Of a stretch of DNA of 64,000 nucleotides, positions 11,212 through 22,880 are shown piece after piece. Every line of letters starts with the position of its first letter. Position 1 is the first letter of the stretch. The stretch comes from Larix kaempferi (taxonomy: Eukaryota; Streptophyta; Pinopsida; Pinales; Pinaceae). Location: contig BSBM01000307.1 of NCBI GenBank assembly GCA_027924585.1, forward strand, positions 16,415,501 through 16,479,500, given 5' to 3'. Made by a program: the position numbers and the translations under genes. The notes below the pieces were generated by a model. It saw only the letters and a list, made by a program, of their open reading frames with translations, ran no database searches and was not told the DNA's origin.

Positions 11212-11655
11212 TCAAGCCTTGAATTTCTCCACATTGCCATCTGCAATATGCTTGATCTTGTAAATCCACTTGGAAGTCACCACTGACTTCCCTTCAGGTC
11301 TCGGCACAATCTCCCAAGCATCACTCTTCATGATGGAATGGTACTCTTCCATCATGGCATCTCTCCATACCTGATGCTGAGAGGCCTCCTCAAATGTGGA
11401 AGGAGCAGAGTCACGAAGACTCGCAACAAGGGCCATCTCATATCTATCTGACTCAACTACTGACCTGATCGCCTCCTGAGGTCTACCAAATCCTTCTGCT
11501 TCCTTCAAGGTGTCCTGAAGCCACTTAGGCTTCTTCTTCCTTGAAGGCTCCTCCCAAACTGGTCTATCCTCATCCAAGGAACTCCCAGAAGCAGAAGGTC
11601 TACCACCCTGAGGACCAGTGACTGATGAACCAGTCCTTGAAGACCCTATAACCTA
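11212..11655 (-). pseudogene. Copia-1 integrase-RT linker and RT N-terminus
   Basis: The frame holds the acidic/basic linker after integrase and the RT entry region. That region reads EASQHQVWRDAMMEEYHSIM, WEIVPRPEGKSVVTSKWIYKIK and then KFKA, a standard start of plant Copia RT. It ends in a TGA (11212-11214) where the frame should run KARFVARGFSQVEG into the next block. It carries no domain of its own. Confidence 0.85.
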
Positions 11656-12759
11656 TGAACTTGAACCTGTGCCTGTACCTGTCACCTGAACCACTGATCC
11701 TGTAGAAGCTGTGCCTGTACCCTGTGATCCAGTCACTCCAGAAACCTGCGGATCTGAAACCTGTATCGAAGAAGCCTGTGTCAACTGAGGTATGGGAGTT
11801 GGTGGCTCCCTCTGCTCCATCTCTCTCGACTTCCTGAAGGCCCTCTCCTCATCAAACTTCACTTCCCGCCTCACTACAACTCTCGTCTGGCCAGGAATGT
11901 AAAGTCGATATGCCTTTGAAGTCTCATTGTAACCCACAAAGATACCTCTCTCTGCAGTGGGCTCAAACTTCGTCCTCTTCTCAGAAGGGACGTGAGAGTA
12001 AGTCAGAGAGCCAATTATACGAAAATGGCTCACCTCAAGCTTCTTGCCTGAATACATCTCCTCTGGAGTCATCCTCCCCAAAGCACGATGATGACTCCTG
12101 TTCCGCAGATACATTGCAGTGTTGCATGCCTCTGCCCATAGAAAGAACGGTAACCCCTGATCATGAAGCATGGCTCTCGCTGCTCCCACGATCGACCTGT
12201 TCTTTCTCTCTGCTACTCCATTTTGCTCAGGAGTGTAGGGAACTGTCAACTGTATCTGTATACCCTCCTGACTGCAAAAAGCATTGAACTCCTTGGAGGT
12301 ATACTCACCCCCATTGTCTGATTTCAACATCCCGATCTTCCTCCCCGTCTGCTTCTCCACAAGGGCTTTGAACCCTTGGAAGACACTCAACACTAGTGGG
12401 GACTTCTTGTTCCTCAAGAAGTAGATCCAGGTCTTCCTGGAGTAGTCATCAATGAAGCTAATGTAGTACTCGTGACCAGTCAAAGATACTGAAGACATAG
12501 GACCGCAAATGTCAGAATGGATCAAGTCAAGCACTCCTGCTGCTCTCGTGTCACTGCTTGGAAAAGCAGTCTTGGTGTACTTTCCCAAAGCACACCCCCT
12601 GCACACATCACTTTGCTCAGTGTCGAACTCGGGTAAACCTGTAACCATGCTCCTCAACAATATCAGAGCTTGGTGATGTAAGTGGGCCATCCTCCTGTGC
12701 CATAGCTCACATAATTCACTGCTGCTGCTATGTGCTAGAGCATGTTGTGGCTGAAACAA
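11653..12759 (-). pseudogene. Copia-1 integrase
   Basis: This 368-codon frame starts in the GAG-pre-integrase domain, with LWHRRMAHLHH and CRGCALGKYTK giving the HHCC zinc-binding site. The integrase core follows: DLIHSDICGP (D), KSDNGGEYTS (D) and PEQNGVAERKNR (E). The usual C-terminal GYNETSKAYRLY and RREVKFDEERAF blocks follow, then a Ser/Thr/Gly-rich tail. The stop at 11653-11655 (TAG) also occurs at the matching place in Copia-2 (26930-26932), so it may have been inherited from a common source. The catalytic residues are intact. Confidence 0.93.
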
Positions 12760-12771
12760 TAACTTGTACAG

Positions 12772-13323
12772 TCATCCACATCTAACTCCAATATCCATGG
12801 GGGTAGATACACCTGTAGTATTGGGGAACACCTGCACTCTCCCATCTGAGAAACACACCCCAAGACCCCTGTCCTCAATAGTGGAAACTGAAACAAGGTT
12901 CTTTTTCAGCCCAGGGACGTACAACACATCCCTCAAAGTCATGGGACTCATGGACTCCCTCTGAAATGTAATGGTCCCCTGACCAACTGCTCTAACAGTG
13001 GTATTGTCGCCATGTACCACCTCCACATCTCTAACTGTCCGCGATAGCTCGGAGAACAACTCCCGAGTACCTGTCATGTGTCTCGAGGCTTCGTTGTCAA
13101 TGTACCACGTACTAGTGGTGGATGGACCTGTCTGATGCCCTGTCAACAATGAATGCTCACTCTCCATATCCATATCTGTGCTGGTGGCTAGAGAGACTCT
13201 CTCTCTCTCAATCTGTCCAACATATAGGGAAAACTCCCTCTGAAACCTGTCACCAAAATCATCAACCTCTGCTGAGGCTGCTGTCTGTTGTCCCTGTCCC
13301 TTCTTCTTCTTCTTGCTTGGACA
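12772..13323 (-). pseudogene. Copia-1 aspartic protease
   Basis: The Copia protease normally cuts Gag-Pol. The active-site segment here is WYIDNEASRHMTG, where Copia-2 has WYIDSGASRHMTG. The DSG triad is therefore DNE, and the Gly needed at the active site is lost. Downstream the frame has FQRESMSPMTLRDVLYVPGLKKNLVSVS, the conserved flap and C-terminal part. A TGA at 12772-12774 (CGA in Copia-2) and a TAG at 13324-13326 flank it. Confidence 0.9.
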
Positions 13324-14103
13324 CTATGAAGCATAGTGCCCAAACGCCTGACAACAATAGCACTTGATTTTACTTAAGTCCTTCTTCTGTCCACTCTGTG
13401 GTTGCTGCTGCTACTGCCTCTTGGCCCCACCCTTCTTGGGAACCTTCTTCTTCTTACCCTTGGCTGTCAGTGCCACGTTCTCTTCATCTGCTCCACCATG
13501 TGATGAACTGCCCTGTATGAGACCTCTCCTGGTCTCCTCCTGCACAAAGTCATCCCACAGTCTCTCCCAAGATGGTAGGTTCTCTCTACCCACTATGGCC
13601 TGCACAAATACACTCCAGGACTTTGAAGCCCCATTCACTACTATGCGTACAAGCTCAGTAGCAGACACCACTTCACCAACCACTGCCAGTTCATCCCGAA
13701 CTACAGAAATCCTAGTGAGGTAAGCTGTGACTCCCTCTCCATTCATCTTGATACTCTTGAGTTTCTCTTTGAGAACCATCTTTCTGTTCTCATTGGAACT
13801 CTCATACAAGCTGGTCAAGGCACTCCACATCTCATGTGCCCTGGTCTTACCAGAAATGTGAGGGATTATGTGGTCTTTGACTGCGTCAAGGATAATCCTC
13901 CTAGCCTTACAGTCCTTCTTATTGAAGGCTGAAAGGGCTGCTGCATCTGTACCATCTGGGATGACAATGGGGTTGGCGGTAGTACTTTTAACCGCCTCCA
14001 CCCATAGTTCATTCTCCTCCAAAATCAACAAAATTCTGGCCTTCCATGGCACAAAATTCTTAGTCCCATTCAACCTATCCTCAATCCTCAGACCTGTAGC
14101 CAT
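13324..14103 (-). pseudogene. Copia-1 Gag
   Basis: A Met at 14103 opens a Copia Gag of the UBN2 type with FVPWKARILLILEENELW, then RIILDAVKDHIIPHISG and VLKEKLKSIKMNG. A basic GKKKKVPKKGGAKR stretch follows. A TAG at 13411-13413 (CAG in Copia-2) cuts it before the CCHC zinc knuckle. The knuckle reads KIKCYCCQAFGHYAS, then a second TAG at 13324-13326, then CPSKKKK. The start codon follows the primer site by about 110 bp. Confidence 0.9.
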
Positions 14104-14213
14104 CTCAACTTCAACCCAACAGAATGTTGATCACTAACAGAAGAAAATCTCAAAAAATCTGAGTTCTGGAAATTTCTGTGTGCTGCAAAAATACTACCGT
14201 TTTTTGCCCCTGC

Positions 14214-14225
14214 GCTTTGATACCA
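14214..14225 (-). other. Copia-1 primer-binding site
   Basis: The minus strand reads TGGTATCAAAGC immediately after the LTR end CTACA. It matches the 3-prime end complement of initiator tRNA-Met (usual form TGGTATCAGAGC) with one change. Confidence 0.88.
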
Positions 14226-15425
14226 TGTAGATTTTTCCGGGTTTTACTGTTTGCCGGTTTATGTTAACTTTTCAGTGATTTTCACCAACAGCCGATTTTG
14301 CACTGGCTGAAGGTTACTTATGAAAAATGATGTAACACTTAAACACACAGTAAAAACACAATGACAGGCTGAAAGTAAATATTCAAAACATGCACACCAT
14401 AAAATGATCGACTCAGATGTTTTTGGCAACTGTGCCCTGGAAAAACCCCCATGGGGAAAACCAATAGAGAGATTTTATTTCTTCAGCAAAAATTCATCAC
14501 AACATTACAATAAAAAATTCACTTATCTTCACCACTCAGCAGAGTCTTCTCGAAAACTGTGCACCAAACAAAATCTTGATTTGTGTGCCCACAACCTTGA
14601 AATATGTGCCAAAAATTACTCGAAATCTGTGCTGGGAAATACACAGTTCGTACCACTGTACTTGTCTCGATTTCTGTGCATATGCACCTCGAAATCTGTG
14701 CATGAACAACTCAAAAATATGCCTCGATTTCTGTGTAGGTTGTTCCTCAATTTCAGTACTATATACTTCTCGAAAACTGTGTTGTCAACTTGGAAACCGT
14801 GCCCTGTACCTTCCTCGAAAACTATGCAGTCAACCTCGAGATTAGTGCCCAGTCAAACCCTAAAAAATTGTGCAGGGATAAACTCGGGATTTGTGCCCAG
14901 CATATACTTGAAACCCGTGTTGTACGACCAACAATAAACGCTGCCTATATGGACCTCGATATGCGTGCAAGCTGCCTCAAAAGTTGTGCCCAAATCCGTA
15001 CTGTACGGTAGCCTTGATAAGCATGCCTAGAATTTATTGCTGAAGTCTCCTCGATTTATGTGCTGTACTGCTCCTTGGAAATCGTGCCCTTGCTCTCTCT
15101 ATTCTTTCTCTCTCTTCACTTCATTCACAAAAGTAATGAGCTCTCATGCCTCCCTCATGCTTTTTGTTCTAACCCTAAGTGGGTTCTAATCCAATGGTGG
15201 AAGATGATCCAATCCAATGGCTAAGATTCAATGAGAGTGAAAAGTCACTTTTATTTACATCACTAAAATAAAAAATCACTCACCCACTTAACTTTAGCAA
15301 AAAGTGACTTTAATGTTATAAAGTCTCATTAATGTCATTTAATGTGAGGGTCACCTTTTTCCCCCTTCTAAGTGACATTAGGCGAATGTCACTTGGGGAA
15401 CACTTCCCTAGGTACAAAACTAACA
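14226..15425 (-). repeat. Copia-1 LTR (upstream, promoter copy)
   Basis: This is the 5-prime LTR in element orientation, 1200 bp, starting TGTAGATTTTTCC and ending AACTAACA on the plus strand. It holds the module array at about 14547-15090. In this copy several CTCGAAAAC units have changed at CpG, for example ctaaaaaattgtgc near 14860. Confidence 0.9.
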
Positions 15426-16260
15426 TAGGCAAGGTGCCCCCACTCCCATTTATTGCAACTCATCACCAACCAAAAACTCATTTAATATGAACTCCACATC
15501 ACCAAACTCGACTTTGCATGCATGGAGGGCAAATTGCTTTTTGAGGATAAGCTTGTGCTGACTAGATGGTTGACTGAAGCTCAATGAAGTTGATTGGAAT
15601 CATCTTTAATGCCAGGTGCCATGTCAACGAGTCTTTTATTTTATTCCATTTGGATTATTTTGGAGAGATTTGGATTATCTCCAAAATAATCAATTTTATT
15701 ATTTTAATTAATAATTTCTCTGTAACTGAGTTTTTTGAGAAATTATTAATTATGAGGCCTAACTGACATCCAAAACTTAGGATAAACCGGTCTGGGGATC
15801 ATGAATGATTTTTGGCTTAAGTCTGGAGCCTTCAATCATCAAATTCGGATCCCAGATGACTGACATATTACAAATTGATATCTCTCTATTTAAACTATAG
15901 AGAAATTTATGAAATTTAAAAAATAATTAAAAATCCAAATTTGACGGACCCGGTAAAAAATTTTCAAAATTTTTTCTGAGGGTTTTATGGACCTAGGACA
16001 TGACCGACACTTATTATAATAGTGTCTAGTAGGCTTATATACATCAGTTGGACTCTAATAACCCCCCATGGCTAAAATTTTCAAAATCGGGCATTCTAAC
16101 TTTGGAGGAAGCGGGAGAAAACCTCATCGATTATAGTTCGGCTATAGGCAAAGTATAATTGACAAGAGAAAAAACTCCCTGGAATACCTTAGTTGCTTAA
16201 TCAAGTCATGGAGAACCGAGACACTCAGATCCTACTAGCACACTTTATTACAAACCCCAT
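15426..16260. repeat. Probable distal (U3) part of the long Gypsy LTR
   Basis: This continues the sequence interrupted by Copia-1: the flank after the target duplication reads aaggtgccccc, as at about 8500. No coding signal was seen. It is AT-rich with a weakly palindromic ataattaa region near 15700-15760. I could not find a CA-ending LTR terminus, so the outer boundary is unknown. Confidence 0.4.
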
Positions 16261-16802
16261 GGGGCCATGGTCATGTCAACTGAAAAACAAAACTGGCTAG
16301 TCACAAATGTTGGATCATCTGATACATTGGAGTACAAACATTCATCATGTTTGTCAAATGGCAGCTCTTCAGATAATCCAACTGGTACAAATAAGTTGGT
16401 AACACCCCCAAAATGTAAGCAATGTAACTTCATCTCCTCAAATGTGATCTTCCATGAAAACACATTCTATTTCTTAAGAAAAAAACCATTGAAACTCTCA
16501 TATAACAATCTTGCTAATATAGAATGATAGATGCAATCCACCATCTTATTGAAAAGACTAGTTGATTCATGTCATTTATCTTTCCAAGGTTCACAACCTA
16601 ACTATAATTCTTTAATGTTTCTTATTTTAGCAAGGAATGACAAAATAAACTTAATCAATTTTTCATACAACTTTTTGAAAAATCTTATTCCAACATTATA
16701 AATTATCAAATTATTTCTTCGTCATAACTTTTAACATGGTGTATATTACATCCTCTCCATTCTCTTATTCCCACTTCAAAATAAACTTCCTTAGCATCAT
16801 TA

Positions 16803-17243
16803 TGTGTAAGAAAATTAGAATACCCAACGTTTCAGGTGGACCCTCCACCCATCACCAAGGTCATGATGAAGCTGTAATGTGTTGAAAAGAGTAGGGGGTG
16901 CTGATTATGTAGGTGGAAAATTAGTCGTTAGGGTTAAGCAGTGTAAGGAGGCGAGGAGAAAAATATGAGAAATAAGAAGAATTAAATTGAATCAGAAGGG
17001 GAAAAAAATATAATTTGAACTTTCTAATAATTACTCGTTAATTCTCTTAATTCTTTCTAAGTTCCTATTTTCATATATATATATATCCTCACCTCCTTAA
17101 ACTGCTTAACCCTGACAACTAATTTTCCACCTATATAATCAGCACCCTTTACTCTTTTCAACACATTACAGCTTCTTTGTGCCCCTGATGATGCGTGGAG
17201 GGTCACCCAAAAAGTTGGGTATTCTAATTTTCTTACACAGTGA
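16803..17243. repeat. Foldback (long inverted-repeat) element
   Basis: Two arms of about 140-155 bp are inverted copies: 16803-16945 and 17087-17243. Outer ends read GTGTAAGAAAATTAG and CTAATTTTCTTACAC; inner parts share AAGCTGTAATGTGTTGAAAAGAGTA and GGTGCTGATTAT with about 85-90 percent identity. The 140-bp loop is AT-rich and ends with an (AT)n run. I saw no clear target duplication. It looks like a MITE or foldback transposon in the 3-prime flank of the host gene. Confidence 0.75.
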
Positions 17244-18498
17244 AATCCAGAAACTGATATTACAATGAATATGCACTGAAAACCTACACTCTCAGAATCA
17301 TTGTGTATTTACAAACTCACCAATTTTATCAACTCTATTTGACAAAAGACATGGAACCAAATGTAGTATAAACTCCTGTGGAATGGATTTGTAGACCAAA
17401 ACCAGTAAATGGTTATGAAATGTGTGCTTTTTTCTCATCCAAATAATTGACCACTTGCAACAATATCGAAGTATTGAATACAATTGCTGATCGGCGCCAT
17501 CACATTCATCGTATTGAAACACTTACGTGGATGTATTTGAATTTTTTATCCACATACCTCATAGCCACATAAAAGCGCTACAAAATGAGATTGGGGAGCA
17601 TTGGTCATTCCCATAAAATTAATAGGCCTGGCGGTCACACAAAGTTATGGAAAGAAATGTAGTGTATAATACAAGCAACAAAATAACAAAGCCAAATTTG
17701 AATTCTTAGTTAATGTTACTGGACAATTCATATTTTGAGTCAAACCCCGAATCTAGCTCTTTCAGGAAAACGAGTTGACTTGGAGGAGCTGAATTTAAAA
17801 AACGGAGTTGACTTGGAGGAGCTTAGAGAAGGTTGTATGCCTATAAAAGACATGTAAGTCTTTAAAAAACACTCATTTTGCTTGTTTTCTTAACTCAATT
17901 TCGCAACAAACAACCATCAGACCTGTCAACTGTCTAGAATCCATGGCATTCTGTAGTACGTAGTTAAAAACCAGTTATCATTGAATGTACATTATATAGA
18001 CGCTGCAAACTTACATATTAATGACAACTATCTTTATTTTCCTGAAATTTAGTGTTTTTCTTTCTTATTAAAATTTCCAAGTTAACTCCCGAGCTTTTCC
18101 AGAGTCTGAAACAAACTCGTACTCTTCAGTCCATCAGTCATTCTCCAAGTCAAGTCAAGCAAATTTTTTAGCTCACCATTTTCCAATGGTATTGACCTTT
18201 CAACCTCAATCATAATAGAAGAAAATATGAGTAGCCACACTCTTGATTGCATATTAAAGGATTAATCAATTGATCAAGTTCATGTAGCAGCAAGCTCCTT
18301 TACATTGACCAAAGTGCAGTTTTGAGATTAGTTTGGAGATACGTAAATTACAGTCATTCAGCACTCTGACTTTTACAAATTACATTCTTTTCGGTACATA
18401 AGGACTACCAAAGCGTAAAATTCTGGCCTCACAATCAACTGTGAGCAAACAGCTCTGAAATATGGGCCAACTATGGCAATGTAATAGCATCTCTGCAG
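17244..18498. other. Intergenic sequence 3-prime of the host gene
   Basis: No gene recognised. It includes a short direct repeat, gagttgacttggaggagct, near 17773 and 17803. The 3-prime UTR of the minus-strand host gene should lie in 18200-18498, but no strong polyadenylation signal decides its end. Confidence 0.4.
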
Positions 18499-18839
18499 TT
18501 ACTCCGAATCTGACGTTGAAGATATGCTAGAGTCAGAATTATGTCGCTTCCGTTTCTTATGCCGATGATCTGAGTCTGAGCTTGCTAATGTGCAAGAGAC
18601 AGCATGGTGCCGATTCCTTTTCTTGTGTTTCCTACTGGACTTTTTTCTTCCTCTATCACTGTGTTTTATCTTAGTTCGAGATGATTGACTTCTATGATGA
18701 TCATCACTACTTGTTTCAGACTCTGTTCCATGTGACTTCTTGTGCTTCCTTTTTTTCTTTCTGGACTTGTTTTTCCTTGACTTATCTTTCGAGAAACTGG
18801 TCAATATTTCTGGAATATCAGGTCCTCCATTTAAAAATC
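18499..18839 (-). CDS. CIR/RP9-like zinc-knuckle nuclear protein, last exon
   Basis: This is the final coding exon, with acceptor CAG at 18842-18840 and stop TAA at 18499-18501. It starts GFLNGGPDIPEILTSFSKDK, then becomes a Lys/Arg/Ser/His-rich tail (KKKRKHKKSH, KSSRKHKKRNRHH, HKKRKRHNSDSS) with an acidic serine end (STSDSE). Such tails are typical of nuclear, often splicing-associated proteins and look like phosphorylation substrates. The preceding exon leaves one base of a codon, and this exon of 341 bp (2 + 113 codons) restores frame exactly. The exon join is inferred from splice sites and frame; function is inferred from resemblance to plant proteins called CIR-like co-repressors. Confidence 0.88.
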
Positions 18840-19021
18840 CTGAAACATTGAAAACAACTTATTACATATGAACTAATCACAAAAAGTTAAAAACCGAGAT
18901 GCTTCATCGCTAATTAGCAAATCCTAGCAAAACTGATGCTCACTAATACCCTTGGGCCTTACTGCTGCTGAGAGTTTATTGCTGAAGTGAAAATGACCGT
19001 AATGTCCTTAACAACACAAAC

Positions 19022-19139
19022 CTCCATATTCATCAAAAATGTCTTCCGGAATTATTTGCTGGTTGGGATCATCCAACTTGAATCCACCTCGGGGAGGGCT
19101 TATACCTCCTGGCTGTTGCTTAAGCTCCCACTTCATGGG
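19022..19139 (-). CDS. CIR/RP9-like protein, middle exon
   Basis: This 118-bp exon sits between a strong acceptor (pyrimidine-rich tract then TGCAG, 19144-19140) and a GTTTGT donor starting at 19021. It encodes PMKWELKQQPGGISPPRGGF followed by DDPNQQIIPEDIFDEYG, a compact conserved block joining the zinc-knuckle exon to the basic tail. Phase is 0 on entry and 1 on exit, matching both neighbours. The intron to the last exon is only about 180 bp; the one upstream is about 4.07 kb. The reading frame is undamaged, in contrast to all surrounding transposon frames. Confidence 0.88.
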
Positions 19140-20229
19140 CTGCAGAAAAATAAAATAGAAAAGAATTAACATAAAGGAATGGTAATACTTCATTGGAAAT
19201 CTGTATTGTTTTTTCTGTTTTCATTATTTTTGAAATACAGTTCATAATATAGGTCTTATTTTATCGTTGCAACTAGATTTATAAAATGGGATATTAGCAG
19301 TAGCACATACTTTATAAAATTTCCGAGGACTGAATCTTCAAAAGCTATCGAGGTTTTTTTTCCAGCTCTGTGAAACATATTATAGATAATATTTTATATA
19401 GATTTCATTCACTTAATGTTATTAAGTTACTACAGCTGCTCTAATCCTATACAATCCTACGTATTCATAATAAAATTATATACACAATATAAAAGATGTT
19501 TATAGAGGACACACGGGTGAGGCCAAAATCCAGTAAACACTTCAAGGGACCTACATATGTTTTCACACCTACAGCTCACATTCAATGCAATTCTTTGAAC
19601 AGTGACTCTAACAGAGAAATGACATCAAAAGATGACACTAATGGACTCTATATATGTAGTTCACATCATCAAGGCACATGTACCAACTGCAATGTTTTTC
19701 TAACAGTAACCGTTATAATTTGTATTAAGTAAAAAATGGGGACATACCCATACAGCCTGAAACACCACAAAATAGAAAAGAATTCTCATGTGCTCTTGAC
19801 CTTCCAAGTGCTAACCTCAAAGCAAAGTCAAGCGGAAGGTATAAACACTTCTCTTCCCAAGTTTCTTGGATTGACTGAAACATCAACTTGAGTACTGTTT
19901 AACAAATTGACTATCTAGAAGATACATCGGATGAACATACCCAATTATTAGATAAACCTCGCAGACAGTAACCAAATTTCAAAAGCGGATATTGTGAGCC
20001 CAAATGCATTATTTCACTCAGCAACTCTTTCCTGGGTTTCTTTTCTGGTTTTCCTGCCTCTCATAACTGGCAGGGAACTGAACATTTGTTTAACAACACC
20101 AACATATGAGGGTGTTCAGGGATCTGCCTTTTGATGCCTCCTGTGTAGGGGCACTTCCTTGTTTGCTCTACTCTCCTCGTTCATTATTGGCTCATTTTCA
20201 TCTCTCTTCATTTCCTCCTCTACTTTGCA

Positions 20230-20690
20230 CCCGTCCCAGTCAACATGATCTTCTTGGGGATCAACTCTGCACATGCAGGGGAGTTTGGACTAGGTAGGCC
20301 AAGATGTAAGTTGCCTTTGTTTTTTTCTAATGACTGTTTGCATTGTCTGCTCAAGAGGTGGAACCGTGGGTATTGGCCCTTTCTTGCAATCTCTGGCAAA
20401 GTGGGCATACTCATGACATATGTTGCACTTGAACGGGAGCTACTCATAATCCAACTCTTGATGATGACACTCACCATCCAGATTTAGTTGAATGGCTGTG
20501 TAACCCCTCTGAAGTCAATTTCATCACAGTTCCATGCACAGGAGTACTGGCATGTTCTTGGAACTGCCTTGTCCAAGAATCCTCCGATGATGTTGCCAAT
20601 GACCTGGAACGTCAGGCCATTCCAAAATATTTGTGGAAAATGCGGGACATGTACAGACACTAGCGCTAACAAAGCAATGTCCATGGGGTT
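20230..20690 (-). pseudogene. LINE ORF1-like fragment (DUF4283 type with zinc knuckle)
   Basis: The minus strand encodes FWNGLTFQVIGNIIGGFLDKA, which resembles the plant LINE ORF1 segment FW-x-IGN-x-LG. In a neighbouring frame about 60 codons on it reads LPFKCNICHEYAHFARDCKK, a CCHC knuckle (C-x2-C-x4-H-x4-C), then GPIPTVPPL. A TAG precedes LPFKC and the parts are in different frames, so this is a dead fragment inside the host intron. It lies 3-prime of the LINE RT piece, opposite to the order within one LINE, so the two are probably separate insertions. Confidence 0.7.
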
Positions 20691-21839
20691 AAATTTAATC
20701 TAAAAGCTAAATATCTAGCCAAGAGAAGATATAAAAGAAGGTGCCAGTACAAGTGAGTCTTAGTGCTAATCAGAGGAGAGTACGTCAAGGCCTGCTGGAG
20801 CTGAAGTTGGAGCTGGTTGTCAAGGACAAATGAGGGAGCAGCGATACAGGCTCCTTATCAAAGTCATCAATCACTGTGAAGGGGCCAATGCACTGATGGA
20901 AGATATCCTACTGGGAGTGATTGGAGCTGAGAGGGACCAGTTGTATAATTTTGGGGGGAGCACAAGAGTGACGAAGCTTGGCTCTCCTGACATCCAAGGT
21001 CATGGGGGAAGAAACCCCTAATAGAAGTTTGGCCGCTAGAGTGAACATGAGGGGTGATGAGTTGGATGGGGGAGCCCAAGAATTGGTATGTATGCTAGGC
21101 TGATGGTATCATGAAGCAACAACTCCTCATGGGTCTTGGTTGATCTGGAATCTGAGGTCTCGTGAATCTTTGCCTTATGCTTGTCGCCTTGATCAGATGA
21201 GAAAACCGAGTATGAAGTGGTCCTCCTTAAGGCATCCTGCTGGGATGGGACATGTAGAGACTGAGATCTGTGTCTAAATACTTCCCTCATGAAGAGGGAA
21301 ACACATTTGTAGTCCAGGTGGCAGCAAAATGAGGTAAGGTAGCTCCTTGACTCTCGAAATAAGCTATAGTGTAGCAGAAGCACATAAACTTGGTTTGATA
21401 AAAATATAAATGTATAAAATAAATAATTATTGAATGAATGAACGATGAAATACAAGTACAATCGGGCCCCTTAAATAGCTCTATTTGTGCCTTTTCAAAT
21501 GAAAAGGCATGTCTTTTAGTTTATATAATAATAGTTTTTCTTTTATCTCTTTAAGTTTATTGATTTATTTTTTATTAATATTATTTGTTATTTCTTTATT
21601 GTATTCTTTTTTATGATGCTTTAGTATTATTTTTATTTATTTAACCTAGACCGTGTTGATTTATGTACATTACAAATAGTATCTCCCTTTGATCTTATAG
21701 TACATGGAGCGCTAGAAAAGAAGATGCTCCTTTTGTGTTTGGTTCCAGTAGGTGGCCTAACTCATAAACAGTATCCAACTGTGGGAGGTGCTGATTTGTT
21801 TCAATGTGGCATCCTAAGGGTATGCATCCAATGTTTTTG
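20691..21839. other. Intron sequence, no gene recognised
   Basis: This contains a 141-codon minus-strand open frame (21036-21461) without recognisable motifs, and AT-rich sequence at 21480-21620. It is probably degraded repeat. Confidence 0.35.
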
Positions 21840-22880
21840 TGTATACAGAAGTCGGATGATAAGACCATCTCTCAGCTCCAGAAAGTGCTTAGCATAGAAA
21901 GCCATCATTAGGCCAAGAACCCTCAGGAAACGCAATCCAAGTTACCTGGATATACTGTCCATAAATGTTCTGTCTGATAACTCTGGAAGCAGGGGGCGAT
22001 CTAACGCATCTAGGGAGAACCTAAAAGGGTGAAGATGGTTTGGAGATGGCTCCTAACTGAAGTAACCAAGAGACCTTAGAAAAACATTGAGATCTCCCTA
22101 GGGGATCAGCCGAGGCAATAGTCTCCAAAGAACAAAGTGCTTAGGAACACTTGTTTCACCCAGAGGCTAAGTCACCCAAAATCCTAACACTATGAAGGGA
22201 AGAGACCAATTGAAAGATGGCCTGGAAGCAAAGAGGCTGAGCCTCAAACTCCCACTGAGCAATGGGTTGAGGAACAGTCGAATTGCGTTAGATGATGCAC
22301 CTAAGGAGGGTCTAGACTGTCTTTCCCTTAGCCCAGTTAGCTTGAAGAAACCTTGATCCCAAAATCTCAAAGGACATGATGATCATGTCCAAGAGGTGCA
22401 ACTTGGATGAGATATCCTAGAAATGGTTACGAAGCATGGTCTCTAAAGGGCAATGTAGTCATATCCCTTGTTGGGTCAAGACTAGAGGCATGTTGCATGC
22501 TAAAACCAGGTCACATGCACTAAACTCCCAAGACTAGAGGCATGTTGCATGCTAAAACCAGGTCACATTCACTAAACTCCCAAGACTAGAGGCATGTTGC
22601 ATGCTAAAACCAGGTCACATGCACTAAACTCCCAATATTTGTCGGTTGTAGTAATCTCAATCTCTTTGCTTGGAAGTAGAACTGGTAATAAGATAGAGCA
22701 TGCTTCGACACTTTGAAGATCATAACCTTGTCCAAGAACAGAAAACATTATAATGTCTGGAGAAAATCCTTGCAATATATGAACTTTTATAAAGAGGAAC
22801 TCTTTGCATGAAAATGAAGCGGGCTTGGCCATGTTTTGAGCGGTACCCTTAATTCTGGGATCCCATATGTCAGTTAATTA
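21840..22880 (-). pseudogene. LINE reverse transcriptase fragment A
   Basis: The minus strand shares blocks with LINE fragment B. One example is the segment after LPSKEIEITTTDKYWEF (near 22650), equivalent to RGEEVEITSTYAYLG in B near 40100. The region at 21850-22060 is nucleotide-similar to 35180-35400, including gaccatc, aagtgcttag and tccaagttacctg. Many stops and indels are present. It lies in the host intron and in the same direction as the gene. Confidence 0.65.
22477..22632. repeat. Three tandem copies of a 52-bp unit
   Basis: The unit starts caagactagaggcatgttgc and repeats at 22477, 22529 and 22581. The copies are nearly identical (one or two differences), so the expansion is young. 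It lies within LINE fragment A. Confidence 0.93.

Larger units (their letters stand above)
8684..15430 (-). mobile_element. Copia-1: complete Ty1/Copia retrotransposon with target duplication
   Basis: The element spans 8689-15425, between two copies of the 5-bp target duplication taggc (8684-8688 and 15426-15430). The uninterrupted target sequence, cctccacctaggcaaggtgcccc, also occurs nearby at about 8490-8512, which supports the ends. The LTRs are 1176 and 1200 bp, start TGTAGATTTTT on the plus strand and end AACTAACA. Order on the minus strand is LTR, Met-tRNA-type primer site, gag, protease, integrase, RT, RNase H, LTR, which is the Copia order. I counted about 10 differences in the first 215 bp of the two LTRs, so the insertion is not recent. 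It lies inside the long Gypsy LTR. Several stops make it non-autonomous. Confidence 0.95.

Noticed and set aside
13122-13723. Plus-strand open frames over Copia-1 gag/protease (also 28420-29021)
   Set aside because: They are antisense to well-supported Copia coding sequence and recur only because the element does.
20230-22880. A single LINE covering ORF1 and RT fragments in the host intron
   Set aside because: ORF1-like sequence lies downstream of RT on the same strand, the wrong order for one element; two fragments are more likely.
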